Positions 19,127-26,743 of a DNA stretch of 58,105 nt are shown here, piece by piece. The notes beneath the pieces are model-generated. The model did no database searches, was not told where the DNA came from, and was given only the letters and a program-made list of their open reading frames with translations. Source of the stretch: Alcanivorax sp. (GTDB lineage Bacteria; Pseudomonadota; Gammaproteobacteria; Pseudomonadales; Alcanivoracaceae); the NCBI GenBank assembly GCA_022565695.1, contig JAIUME010000014.1, positions 1 through 58,105 of the forward strand. Direction: 5' to 3'. A program made the position numbers and the translations under genes. Positions within the stretch are counted from its first letter, which is position 1; the number at the start of each line of letters is the position of its first letter.

Positions 19127-19719
19127 CCCGCCAAATCCAACTCATTGTGAATCAACACCACACACTGTGATGCAAACAACATGGTGGGCCCCAGGCTGAT
19201 CTTTTCGGCACCCAACCGTTTCAGGCTATTAAACGTCTTCTTTGGCATGGGAATGTGGTCGGTCAGCAGGAAGCAGGGGTTATCGGCGAAACCCAGCCCG
19301 CGAGCAGGTGTGCCTTTTCTGTCCATCATGTAAAGCTGGTGGTCTTCCGCCAGGTCTTTCACCAGTCGTTCAAAGCTCAGAGTGCGCACGCGGATGCCCG
19401 GCTCCACGGCCTTTTCCTGTTCCTTGCCCAGCCCTTGTGAGGCATCCAGCGCCTTCGCCACCTTGGCGAGCAGTGCCTGTTCGTGAAAGCCGCCGATATG
19501 CTGCATCTCGGCGGCCGTAAAGGTGATGGTGCGGGAAAAGTCCCGGGTGCTCTCCAGCACCAGATGTACGATTACATCGTCCCGGTGAGATTGGGCCACA
19601 AACAGGCTGTTCATCAGCGTATGGGCCAGAATTTCTGTATGGGCGTCGCCGCCGACGTTGGCCAGCAGGTCCCGGCTGTCGGTGGGCGCGGCGCGGGCGC
19701 GGAGCACGAAAGTACGCAT
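19123..19719 (-). CDS. trmY: TrmY-like tRNA pseudouridine-54 N1-methyltransferase
   Basis: This 198-residue SPOUT-fold protein matches the TrmY/COG1901 family: MRTFVLRARAAPTDSRDLL at the start, HLVLESTRDFSRTITF in the middle, and C-terminal trefoil-knot segments CFLLTDHIPMPKKT, KRLGAEKISLGPTMLFASQ and CVVLIHNELD. In archaea TrmY methylates pseudouridine 54 of tRNA. Bacterial homologues exist, mainly in gammaproteobacteria such as Vibrio, but most bacteria have ribothymidine at position 54, so the bacterial substrate is uncertain. The longer open frame upstream (to 20538) lies antisense to the YcaO gene and is not real; MRTF is the natural start. Confidence 0.88.
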   Translation of the reverse strand: MRTFVLRARAAPTDSRDLLANVGGDAHTEILAHTLMNSLFVAQSHRDDVIVHLVLESTRDFSRTITFTAAEMQHIGGFHEQALLAKVAKALDASQGLGKEQEKAVEPGIRVRTLSFERLVKDLAEDHQLYMMDRKGTPARGLGFADNPCFLLTDHIPMPKKTFNSLKRLGAEKISLGPTMLFASQCVVLIHNELDLAG

Positions 19720-19959
19720 CAAGGGTCGCTGGTTAGAAAGACGCGCCCAGTATAGCGGATCACGGCGGCTTCGCCTGCGTTTGCGGGTTGTCTTCACCTC
19801 TGACGCGAGGCAGTATCGAAGCGGGCCTGAAACCACTGAATCCACAGCGTCTGGCCGATGGATTCCATGGGCCGCATTCCGCCACGAACAAGACGCCAGC
19901 CTCCAAAAGCTGGATAATGGCACCATTCTGCTACAAGTCCCCCACGCCCGGTGCTCCCC

Positions 19960-22152
19960 ATGGAAATCAAGGTCAACTATCTCGACAACCTCCGTCTGGA
20001 GGCAAAGTTTGACGACTTTACCGTCATCTCCGACCAGCCCATCCGCTACAAGGGAGATGGCTCCGCCCCCGGGCCGTTCGATTACTTCCTGGCATCCTCG
20101 GCCCTGTGTGCCGCCTATTTCGTCAAGGTGTACTGCAAGACCCGGGACATCCCTACCGAGAATATCCGCCTGTCGCAGAACAACATCATTGACCCGGAGA
20201 ACCGCTACAAGCAGATCTTCCGCATCCAGGTAGAACTGCCCGAGGATATCTCCGACAAGGACCGGCAGGGCATCCTGCGCGCCATCGACCGCTGCACCGT
20301 CAAGAAGGTGGTGCAGGCCAATCCCGAATTCCAGATCGAGACCGTCGAGAACATTGACGAAGATGCCCAGGCTCTGCTGATGGCCGTGCCCGATGAGGCC
20401 GGCAGCACCTGGATTGAAGGCAAGGACCTGCCGCTGGAGCAGACCATCGCCAACATGAGCGGCATTCTCGCCGGCCTGGGCATGAAGATCGAGATCGCCT
20501 CCTGGCGCAATATCGTGCCCCATGTGTGGTCCCTGCATATCCGCGATGCCGCCTCACCCATGTGCTTCACCAACGGCAAGGGCGCCACCAAGGAAAGCGC
20601 CCTGTGCTCTGCGCTGGGCGAATTTATCGAGCGGTTGAGCTGCAACTTCTTCTATAACGACCAGTTCTTCGGCGAAGAGATTGCCAACAGCGCCTTCGTG
20701 CACTATCCCAATGAAAAGTGGTTCCAGCCTGGCCCGGACGACGCCTTGCCCGATGGCATTCTGGATGAGCACTGCCGGGCGATCTACGACCCGGAAGGCG
20801 AACTACTTGGCTCGCACCTGATCGACACCAACTCCGGCAAGACGGCACGCGGCATCGTCGCGCTGCCGTTCGTGCGCCAGTCCGACGGCGAGACGGTGTA
20901 CTTCCCCTCCAACCTGATCGAGAACCTCTACCTGAGTAACGGCATGAGCGCCGGCAACACCCTGCAGGAAGCCCAGGTGCAGTGCCTCTCGGAAATCTTC
21001 GAGCGCGCCGTCAAGCGCGAGATCATCGAACAGGAAATCATACTGCCGGATGTGCCCGACACCGTGCTCGCCCAGTACCCGGCCATCGTCGAAGGCATCA
21101 AGGCATTGGAAGCACAGGGCTTCCCCGTGCTGGTGAAGGACGCCTCCCTGGGTGGCCAGTACCCGGTAATGTGCGTCACCCTGATGAACCCCCGCACTGG
21201 CGGTGTCTTTGCCTCCTTCGGCGCGCACCCCAGCTTTGAGGTGGCGCTGGAGCGCAGCCTTACCGAACTGCTGCAGGGCCGCAGTTTCGAGGGCCTGAAC
21301 GACCTGATGCCCCCGACCTTCAACAGCTTGGCCCTGACCGAGCCCAACAACTTCGTCGAGCACTTTATCGATTCCTCGGGGCTGATTTCCTGGCGTTTCT
21401 TCAGCAGCAAGGCGGATGTCGAGTTTGTGCATTGGGACTTCTCGAACGGCGCGGGCAGCAACGACGAAGAAGCTGCCACCCTGTTCGGCATCCTTCAGGG
21501 CATGGAGCTGGAAGCCTATATGGCCGTGCACGAAGACCTGGGCGCCCCCGTATGCCGCATCCTGGTGCCCGGCTACTCCGAGGTGTACCCCGTGGAAGAC
21601 CTGGTGTGGGACAACACCAACAAGGCCCTGCTGTTCCGCGAAGACATCCTCAACCTGCATGCCTTGAGCGACAAACAACTGACCGCCCTGCTCGAACGCC
21701 TGGAAGAAACCCAGATCGACGAGCACATGGACATCATCACCCTGATCGGCATCGAGTTCGACGAGAACACCGTGTGGGGCCAGCTGACCATCCTCGAACT
21801 GAAGTTGCTGATCCACCTGGCCCTGGGGGCGCATGAAGACGCCCTTGAGTATGTGGAAATGTTCCTGCAGTACAACGACAACACCGTGGAACGCGGCCGC
21901 TTTTATCAGGCCATGCAGGCTGTGCTCACCATCCTGCTGGATGATGAGCTGGAACTGGATGATTACCTCTATAACCTGACCCGCATGTTCGGCCAGACCA
22001 CCATGGATGCCGTGGTGGGCTCCACCCAGGGCACGGTGCGCTTCCACGGCCTCACGCCCACCAATATGCAACTTGATGGCCTGGAGAAACACCAGCGCCT
22101 GATCGAGAGCTACAAAAAGCTGCATGCGCATCGCGCTGCCCGGGCAGGCTAG
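19960..22152 (+). CDS. OsmC-YcaO fusion protein
   Basis: This 730-residue protein joins an N-terminal OsmC-like domain (about residues 1-140, with PGPFDYFLASSALCAAYFVK and a Cys) to a YcaO domain (about 165-560) and a helical, TPR-like C-terminal extension (about 570-725). YcaO ATP-binding features are visible in GKGATKESALCSALGEFIER and in the QCLSEIFERAVKREIIE helix. YcaO proteins activate amide backbones with ATP. E. coli YcaO contributes to beta-methylthiolation of ribosomal protein S12. Fused OsmC forms are widespread in marine gammaproteobacteria. The start at 19960 matches the MEIKVNYLDN strand. A strong GC hairpin follows the stop. Confidence 0.9.
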   Translation: MEIKVNYLDNLRLEAKFDDFTVISDQPIRYKGDGSAPGPFDYFLASSALCAAYFVKVYCKTRDIPTENIRLSQNNIIDPENRYKQIFRIQVELPEDISDKDRQGILRAIDRCTVKKVVQANPEFQIETVENIDEDAQALLMAVPDEAGSTWIEGKDLPLEQTIANMSGILAGLGMKIEIASWRNIVPHVWSLHIRDAASPMCFTNGKGATKESALCSALGEFIERLSCNFFYNDQFFGEEIANSAFVHYPNEKWFQPGPDDALPDGILDEHCRAIYDPEGELLGSHLIDTNSGKTARGIVALPFVRQSDGETVYFPSNLIENLYLSNGMSAGNTLQEAQVQCLSEIFERAVKREIIEQEIILPDVPDTVLAQYPAIVEGIKALEAQGFPVLVKDASLGGQYPVMCVTLMNPRTGGVFASFGAHPSFEVALERSLTELLQGRSFEGLNDLMPPTFNSLALTEPNNFVEHFIDSSGLISWRFFSSKADVEFVHWDFSNGAGSNDEEAATLFGILQGMELEAYMAVHEDLGAPVCRILVPGYSEVYPVEDLVWDNTNKALLFREDILNLHALSDKQLTALLERLEETQIDEHMDIITLIGIEFDENTVWGQLTILELKLLIHLALGAHEDALEYVEMFLQYNDNTVERGRFYQAMQAVLTILLDDELELDDYLYNLTRMFGQTTMDAVVGSTQGTVRFHGLTPTNMQLDGLEKHQRLIESYKKLHAHRAARAG

Positions 22153-22171
22153 CGCTGCCTTGTGCCACAAG

Positions 22172-22210
22172 TGCCCGCCCCGGGGTTGCCATCATCCCGG
22201 GGGCGGGGCA
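22172..22210 (+). terminator. GC-rich hairpin after ycaO, possible terminator
   Basis: TGCCCGCCCCGGGG at 22172-22185 pairs with CCCGGGGGCGGGGCA at 22196-22210 over a short loop, 20 bases after the ycaO-type stop. It lacks a T tract, so termination would be weak or factor-dependent. From here to 22554 no gene is recognised apart from a 20-codon open frame. Confidence 0.5.
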
Positions 22211-22434
22211 GTATCGAGGCAGGGTTAATGGGCGGCGGACAAGCACCGGAGAAAAAATAACGAAAGTAAGCAGATGCTCGCCGAGGCACGGACAGTGCGC
22301 GGAATGTCGGGCATGGCGGTAGCGTGCCGGGTTTAGTGCGGACACTGATAATGGCGAACGCGAATTGCATTGCGCACCTGATCACGCAACCGTGGTTGCC
22401 TGTCGCTGTCCTTGCGCATGGCGATACTCTTATG

Positions 22435-22450
22435 CTGTCCATGCGGACAG
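22435..22450. promoter_or_regulatory. LexA-like palindrome CTGT-N8-ACAG
   Basis: CTGTCCATGCGGACAG is a perfect 16-base palindrome that fits the CTGT-N8-ACAG form of LexA operators in gammaproteobacteria. It lies 10 bases before the ATG of a 20-codon open frame and about 105 bases before the first attC-like site. Integron integrase promoters are often LexA-controlled, but no integrase gene is present. The GC-rich centre is unlike strong LexA boxes, so this may be another operator. Confidence 0.4.
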
Positions 22451-22460
22451 TATTATTGAA

Positions 22461-22523
22461 ATGGAAAAAGAAGAATTCAAGCGAATGGGTCGGGAACTCG
22501 GCGGGGCGCTGGTAAGTCTTTGA
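22461..22523 (+). pseudogene. 20-codon open frame, possible stub of a disrupted gene
   Basis: An ATG at 22461 directs MEKEEFKRMGRELGGALVSL and stop. The sequence looks like a real helical protein N-terminus rather than random translation, and a palindromic operator-like site lies just before it. It stops shortly before the AT-rich left end of the cassette array. It could be the 5' end of a gene truncated when the array was inserted or rearranged, or a genuine small protein. I cannot assign a family. Confidence 0.3.
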
Positions 22524-22554
22524 TTTTTATTATCTATTCATCAATATATAAATT

Positions 22555-22622
22555 TGCTAACTGTGATAGGCTGCCGGCGTTGTTATTGGATATATGCGCC
22601 GGCGTCCTAATGCCTGTTATGT
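22555..22622 (+). other. attC-like site 0 (left end of array)
   Basis: R'' TGCTAAC (22555-22561) and R' GTTATGT (22616-22622) flank an imperfect inverted repeat whose core GCCGGCG pairs with CGCCGGC around a 17-base AT-rich loop. The hairpin favours attC over attI. No matching cassette start (GTTAGCA) is seen upstream, so the cassette it closed has been lost. An attI site remains an alternative. Confidence 0.6.
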
Positions 22623-22637
22623 GTTGGTAGGGAGCGC

Positions 22638-22874
22638 ATGAGATTTCTACTGGGTATATCCGCGCTAGTGAGCTTTATCATCGGCGGAGCGGCGATGTAC
22701 ATGGCATGGGATCACAATCCTCAGTGTGAGATCCACTGTGAAGGTGCGGCCCACTGGGCATATTGGACTTTTATTGGAGCAATTTGGGCTGTCTCGGTAT
22801 TTTTGCTTTGCTCTGGCGTGATTTGTGGAGTGGCGAAGATTCGTGCTATTGGAAAAGTTGGTGATGACACATAA
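22638..22874 (+). CDS. cassette 1: small two-helix membrane protein
   Basis: This 78-residue protein has two predicted membrane helices (about residues 3-23 and 43-67) joined by a loop with two cysteines (CEIHCEG). The family is unknown. An AGGGAGC ribosome site precedes the ATG. The TAA stop lies inside the R'' box of attC site 1, a compact arrangement typical of cassettes. The cassette starts at GTTATGT (22616) and its R'' is ACATAAC, a perfect complement. Confidence 0.65.
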   Translation: MRFLLGISALVSFIIGGAAMYMAWDHNPQCEIHCEGAAHWAYWTFIGAIWAVSVFLLCSGVICGVAKIRAIGKVGDDT

Positions 22875-22942
22875 CAAGCAGCGGCAGCAAGGCACCTTCG
22901 GTGCCGGACGCGCTTCGCACGCCGCTGCGCAGGTCGTTAGCC
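22869..22942 (+). other. attC site 1
   Basis: R'' ACATAAC (22869-22875) and R' GTTAGCC (22936-22942). The 74-base site contains the paired arms GCAGCGGC and GCCGCTGC, plus a nested stem-loop around GGCACCTTCGGTGCC. It closes cassette 1. Confidence 0.9.
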
Positions 22943-22960
22943 AAATGGAACGATTTAGTA

Positions 22961-23332
22961 ATGTGCAAAACTCAATTCACGGCCAAAGACGGAACCATCG
23001 CAAACATCGTGATCGACCAAGATGGTACAGTCATATCGGTGTGGATCGGAGGTGCGGAAACAGGAAGCATTGAGCTGACGATGGGCGATGGTCCCTATCA
23101 CTTCCATATAACACACATGTTCCTCAACAAATGCAAAGGTAAGGGAATTGGGCGCGCTTGTTTGAGGTTTCATAAGGAATGTTTTGCAGCACCACTGACT
23201 GCGTCGTCGCCGTTCGAACCAGGACAGAAGTTGGACGGCAGTCATTTGACAGGGGACGGGCTGCCATCTATCTCGAAAATGCGAGACGAGGGCATAGTGT
23301 GTCGCCACTCAGACGAGTATGACCAGGGCTAA
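22961..23332 (+). CDS. cassette 2: hypothetical protein, weakly GNAT-like
   Basis: This 123-residue protein has a beta-rich N-terminal half followed by CKGKGIGRACLRFHKECF (about residues 61-78). That segment resembles the acetyl-CoA loop and helix of GNAT acetyltransferases (R/Q-x-x-G-x-G/A). The resemblance is weak and the rest does not confirm it. The ATG at 22961 is the first clear start after attC 1. A second ATG at 22946 is out of frame. The stop lies in the R'' box of attC 2. Confidence 0.55.
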   Translation: MCKTQFTAKDGTIANIVIDQDGTVISVWIGGAETGSIELTMGDGPYHFHITHMFLNKCKGKGIGRACLRFHKECFAAPLTASSPFEPGQKLDGSHLTGDGLPSISKMRDEGIVCRHSDEYDQG

Positions 23333-23385
23333 CAAGGTCATCCAGCCGACGCTCGTACCTCGCGCGGCTGATGACGGCGTTATGA
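23327..23385 (+). other. attC site 2
   Basis: R'' GGCTAAC (23327-23333) and R' GTTATGA (23379-23385). The arms GTCATCCAGCCG and CGGCTGATGAC pair around GCTCGTACCTCGC. Cassette 2 begins GTTAGCC, the exact complement of this R''. Confidence 0.9.
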
Positions 23386-23408
23386 GCCAATCAACATCGA
23401 GAGTATGA

Positions 23409-23852
23409 ATGGACGATAGAGTCAAAAAATTAGATACGCCAGAAAAGTGCGCGATATTTGCCAAGAACTGTATTGAGCGCGGTCGAGAGGATTTGGCTCA
23501 AGAGGCAAAAGAGCGTGCTCTACAGCTCCGAGCAGAAGCGCACGGCGCAGAGACGGAAGCAGAACGTGAAGCTCTTGAAGCTGTATATGCCTACGAAGAG
23601 GTCTTGAGCACAAGAAATGGAAAGAGAACACGCGCTGGACGTACTTGGCAAATGATTGAGCGTCATGGAATTATCGGCGCGGTGGAGCGTGCGGTAAACC
23701 GCCCAACGGAAACGCAGGGATATACCTCACTTGTTGAAATGGGCCTCGAAGACTATGCCTTTGAAAATGTAATCCTTCGTTATCCCAATCTATTCAGCGA
23801 GCAAGCAGTAAATATTTCCAAGGCGCGCATCGATCAGTGGCGTAGCTCATAA
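23409..23852 (+). CDS. cassette 3: hypothetical protein of integron cassettes
   Basis: This soluble, mostly helical protein has 147 residues. The first 70 residues are highly charged (KNCIERGREDLAQEAKERAL) and look like helical repeats. A middle segment NGKRTRAGRTWQMIERHGII resembles a basic helix-turn-helix-like surface. The C-terminal part (ENVILRYPNLFSEQAVNIS) is conserved-looking. I recall similar sequences in environmental integron cassettes but no function. The start ATG 23409 follows GAGAGT. The stop overlaps the R'' box of attC 3. Confidence 0.7.
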   Translation: MDDRVKKLDTPEKCAIFAKNCIERGREDLAQEAKERALQLRAEAHGAETEAEREALEAVYAYEEVLSTRNGKRTRAGRTWQMIERHGIIGAVERAVNRPTETQGYTSLVEMGLEDYAFENVILRYPNLFSEQAVNISKARIDQWRSS

Positions 23853-23930
23853 CAAGGCCAGGCACGGCGACGGCTTTTTCGTTGCGGCTTCGCCTACACT
23901 ACAAAGCCGCGCGTGCTGGCGGCGTTAGGT
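23847..23930 (+). other. attC site 3
   Basis: R'' TCATAAC (23847-23853) and R' GTTAGGT (23924-23930), 84 bases. The inverted arms include GCCAGGCACG with CGTGCTGGC, and CGGCTTT with AAAGCCG. Cassette 3 begins GTTATGA, the exact complement of this R''. Confidence 0.9.
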
Positions 23931-23950
23931 CTACATTCAAGGCGGCCTGA

Positions 23951-24301
23951 ATGAGTGAGACGAAAAAGCGGGAAATCTTCTTCGAGCAGCTTAAAGAGGC
24001 CCGCGACGGCTACTTCGTCGAGTACAACCCGCCGGGTGGAGAAGTAAGGTTTGCGTGGCTCACGCTTGTTTTTCACGAAGGCGCGACGCCTGACTTCGCA
24101 AAGGCGGCTATGGAACATGAGGCCGCATTATGGACGCTGCGATATCCAGTGCCGGTTATGGTTTTCGCGTGCGACGAAAAAGGCGATACGGTAGAGATCA
24201 GCGAGGATTGGGGTCGGAACAACCTGATTGCCTGGCGGTGTTCTGATGGCAGTCTAGATATGTACTGGGAGTATCTCAAAGACGAGGTCATACAGATGTA
24301 G
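23951..24301 (+). CDS. cassette 4, gene 1: hypothetical protein
   Basis: This 116-residue acidic soluble protein is Trp- and Tyr-rich. Conserved-looking segments are REIFFEQLKEARDGYFVEYN, PVMVFACDEKGD and DMYWEYLKDEV. I do not recognise a family. It starts 20 bases after the R' box of attC 3 and is followed 20 bases later by a membrane protein in the same cassette. The pair could act together, but no motif shows how. Confidence 0.65.
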   Translation: MSETKKREIFFEQLKEARDGYFVEYNPPGGEVRFAWLTLVFHEGATPDFAKAAMEHEAALWTLRYPVPVMVFACDEKGDTVEISEDWGRNNLIAWRCSDGSLDMYWEYLKDEVIQM

Positions 24302-24321
24302 CGCTTTCGGCCGAGTATCTC

Positions 24322-24735
24322 TTGAAGACCTATGAGGGAGTGCCCTACAGGACTGCGGAGGAAGTAAGGCAACAAGCCGGCACCAATTGGAAGAGCCGTT
24401 CTAAGGAGCTTCGTATCGGTTTTGCAATTATCTTCTGCTGGGCAGTAGCAGTCCCGGCAGCCATTGCGTTGCTGGGATGGACAAGCCCGTTGGTTGGCTT
24501 CATGGTCATGGTCTACGCATTGGGCACGGCCGTCCGTCAAGCAGGCCTGATGCTTGGCAGGTTCAAGCCTTTGCCACATGAGAGTGAAACGCGGCAGAAG
24601 GAGCAACTAATGCGTCATTACTATTATCACTGTGAGCGAAATCCAGATGCATTCAGGCGGCTTGTCGTTGAAAATTTTGAGCAGGATCAGCGAGAAGCCG
24701 AGGAGCTAACAAGCGCATCGAGCGGACGCGGCTAA
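24322..24735 (+). CDS. cassette 4, gene 2: hypothetical two-helix membrane protein
   Basis: This 137-residue protein has two adjacent membrane helices (about residues 34-52 and 57-75) between a basic N-terminal segment and a charged cytoplasmic C-terminal helix. The frame has no ATG before the helices, so translation likely starts with TTG at 24322. The stop lies well inside attC 4, so the last ten residues or so (SASSGRG) are encoded by the recombination site and would change if the cassette moved. Confidence 0.5.
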   Translation: MKTYEGVPYRTAEEVRQQAGTNWKSRSKELRIGFAIIFCWAVAVPAAIALLGWTSPLVGFMVMVYALGTAVRQAGLMLGRFKPLPHESETRQKEQLMRHYYYHCERNPDAFRRLVVENFEQDQREAEELTSASSGRG

Positions 24736-24764
24736 AGCCGCGCCGCTCATGCTTGGCGTTAGCA
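24704..24764 (+). other. attC site 4
   Basis: R'' AGCTAAC (24704-24710) and R' GTTAGCA (24758-24764). Arms AAGCGCATCGAGCGG and CCGCTCATGCTT pair around CGCGGCTAAAGCCGCG, itself a stem-loop. Cassette 4 begins GTTAGGT, one mismatch from the complement of this R'', the only imperfect match in the array. Confidence 0.9.
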
Positions 24765-24805
24765 TTTTTAGACTTAAACCTATGGGTAATCTTAAAGGTC
24801 AACAT

Positions 24806-25777
24806 ATGAGCAATAAAGAAAGTTTTGGAAGTGTGAGCCTAGTTCGTCAGGGAGAGCATAGGTTTTACTCATTCACTATGCCCAGTGATATCCTTGCGGA
24901 AACGTGTTACGTGATCAACCGCGATGAAGATCCCATAGAAGGATTTCAGCGAGAGCTGGATAAAAAAAGAGCGATGGAAATTGCAAATTATATTGATTCA
25001 GGACTTGGGACTATTCCTAGCTCAATAGTTTTATCAGCGCAGGAAGATTGCGATTTTACATACGATTCAAAAACAAAATCAGTGAGCTTTAAAAACATAA
25101 ATAAGGCATTCCTTATCATTGATGGGCAGCATCGAGTGTATGGATTCAAGCTCGCGAACACGGCACTAAGAATTCCTGTTGTAGTATACGAGAACTTGTC
25201 AAAAAGAGATGAAACAAGGCTGTTTATTGATATAAATTCTAAGCAAAAGGGGGTGCGAACAGAACTTCTTCTAGATATCAAGAAGATGGCTGAGTATGAG
25301 AATGATGCTGAGCAATACCTAAGAGAGATATTCGATACATTCTTAACAGAGAATGACAGCGCTCTCTACAATAGGCTTTCAGCTTCGAAAAGAGAAAAGG
25401 GAAAGATCACTAGATCTGTTTTCAATACGGCGATTAAGCCTTTGGTTAAAGTTTTTGGAAACAAGACGCCAACGGAAATATATGAGATATACAACGCATA
25501 CCTAATTGCTTTCAATGAAGGGATATTGGTCCCCCATGGCATTCAAGACCAGGCTTTCAACACGACTGTATTCAAGGCCATTGCCGGATTCTTCCCTATT
25601 ATAACCGCAAGAGTTAAAGATCGGTTTGGTGCCATTTATACAGTTGATAACTACCATGAATTTACAGAGATTATTGGTCAGAGAATCAAGCCTATAAAGC
25701 TAGAAAATCCGACTAATGCATATAAGCCTATTGTTGATCATCTTGAAGAGTCATTAAAGCAGGAGTTTACTCTTTAA
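24806..25777 (+). CDS. cassette 5, gene 1: DGQHR-domain (DndB-like) protein
   Basis: This 323-residue protein carries the hallmark IIDGQHRVYGF (about residues 104-114) and the second conserved segment RLFIDINSKQKGV (about 142-154), both diagnostic of DGQHR/DndB-type proteins, which are ParB-fold relatives. DndB regulates and takes part in DNA phosphorothioation modification. No dndACDE genes are present here, so a full Dnd system is not encoded. An N-terminal strand region (FGSVSLVRQGEHRFYSF) also fits. I chose ATG 24806, which follows AAAGG by 7 bases; ATG 24782 is in frame. The stop is directly followed by the ATG of the HEPN-like gene. The base composition is much more A+T-rich than the core genome. 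Confidence 0.8.
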   Translation: MSNKESFGSVSLVRQGEHRFYSFTMPSDILAETCYVINRDEDPIEGFQRELDKKRAMEIANYIDSGLGTIPSSIVLSAQEDCDFTYDSKTKSVSFKNINKAFLIIDGQHRVYGFKLANTALRIPVVVYENLSKRDETRLFIDINSKQKGVRTELLLDIKKMAEYENDAEQYLREIFDTFLTENDSALYNRLSASKREKGKITRSVFNTAIKPLVKVFGNKTPTEIYEIYNAYLIAFNEGILVPHGIQDQAFNTTVFKAIAGFFPIITARVKDRFGAIYTVDNYHEFTEIIGQRIKPIKLENPTNAYKPIVDHLEESLKQEFTL

Positions 25778-26743
25778 ATGACGCCTGAGATTAAGCTTAT
25801 TCACCAGTTATCACATAACGCAATATTCGAAGTATCTTCGAAAAATGAGACTGACCTAAAAGCTTGGGTTGCGAATGGTCAGTATCTGATGGATCAGGCG
25901 TTAGTGCCAAATCCACAAGGAAGGGCTAGCGAATTCAAACTCCGATTTCAAGACGCTGACAAACTAAATATTGCCTTAGCGAATGATTGTAACCGTTTTT
26001 CACAAGCCGCGATTGAGTCTATGTGGTGCATTGGAAAGGTGGAAAAGTTACCAAGAAGCACTGCCTGGGCTACTGTTCAAATGTATTATTCTGCATTTTT
26101 CGCCGTGCATGCGTTATTGAGAATTTTTGGCAGAGCTTGCACGCAATTGGATAGCAGCCATGTTGAGGCAGTATATCAAGTGGCAAGCGCTACCAATATG
26201 GATGGCAGTTCATCCTGCATTGAAAATGGGTTTTACATCTCGGTGATAGATAATAACGGTATTGAATACAAAAAATTAAAAGATTCACATGCAGATACTT
26301 GGCTGTCGTTCTCGAATTTGTTGACTTGGATAATTAATAACATTGAGAGCACTACAGGCTTGGGGAAACACAAGTCCGATGCTATCGATCTTGTTTCAAA
26401 ACTCAAACAGGCGATGTCACAGTCCGGAGCAGCTAAAGGTAATTGGCCTTCGCAAGTAAGGAATAGGGTTAACTATCAACACAGTCATGGTGTTTGGTAT
26501 CCGTACAAAAATGCATTGCATGATCACGAGGCTATACTAAGAAACTCAGAATGGTTAAAGCAACCACAGACCTTTGATCTAAATCCAAATACCGGAGAAA
26601 TTCAATCACTATTCAACATTAGTAATTCGATACTATCGCTGATGTACCAGCTAATGAAGTACGGCTATGACCGTGCAGGTAAAATTTCGCTGCCATTAGC
26701 GAATGGAACATTTCGACTTATAAATCAAATCCGAGCAGCATGA
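25778..26743 (+). CDS. cassette 5, gene 2: HEPN-like protein
   Basis: This 321-residue protein has a helix ATVQMYYSAFFAVHALLRIF (about residues 98-117), typical of the first core helix of HEPN domains. Near residues 228-235 it has RNRVNYQH, which contains the R-x4-6-H signature of HEPN ribonucleases. Many HEPN proteins are toxins or defence effectors. The domain call is by eye and the fold outside these parts is unknown. The ATG abuts the stop of the DGQHR gene with no gap, so both are made from one message by coupled translation. A regulator/sensor plus effector module is a reasonable inference. Confidence 0.65.
   Translation: MTPEIKLIHQLSHNAIFEVSSKNETDLKAWVANGQYLMDQALVPNPQGRASEFKLRFQDADKLNIALANDCNRFSQAAIESMWCIGKVEKLPRSTAWATVQMYYSAFFAVHALLRIFGRACTQLDSSHVEAVYQVASATNMDGSSSCIENGFYISVIDNNGIEYKKLKDSHADTWLSFSNLLTWIINNIESTTGLGKHKSDAIDLVSKLKQAMSQSGAAKGNWPSQVRNRVNYQHSHGVWYPYKNALHDHEAILRNSEWLKQPQTFDLNPNTGEIQSLFNISNSILSLMYQLMKYGYDRAGKISLPLANGTFRLINQIRAA

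Noticed and set aside
19720-20538. Upstream extension of the trmY frame
   Set aside because: The extension is antisense to the OsmC-YcaO gene and unlike TrmY. The family starts at MRTFVLRA (19719).
20803-22170. 455-codon minus-strand frame
   Set aside because: It is antisense to the YcaO domain of the OsmC-YcaO gene, with no start signal or domain motif.
22149-22442. Minus-strand frames at the left end of the cassette array
   Set aside because: Checked for a remnant of an integron integrase; no tyrosine-recombinase motif (R, HxxR, Y) or integrase-specific helix was seen.
24806-25777. A complete Dnd phosphorothioation system
   Set aside because: Only a DndB-like DGQHR protein is present; dndA, C, D and E are absent from the cassette and the window.
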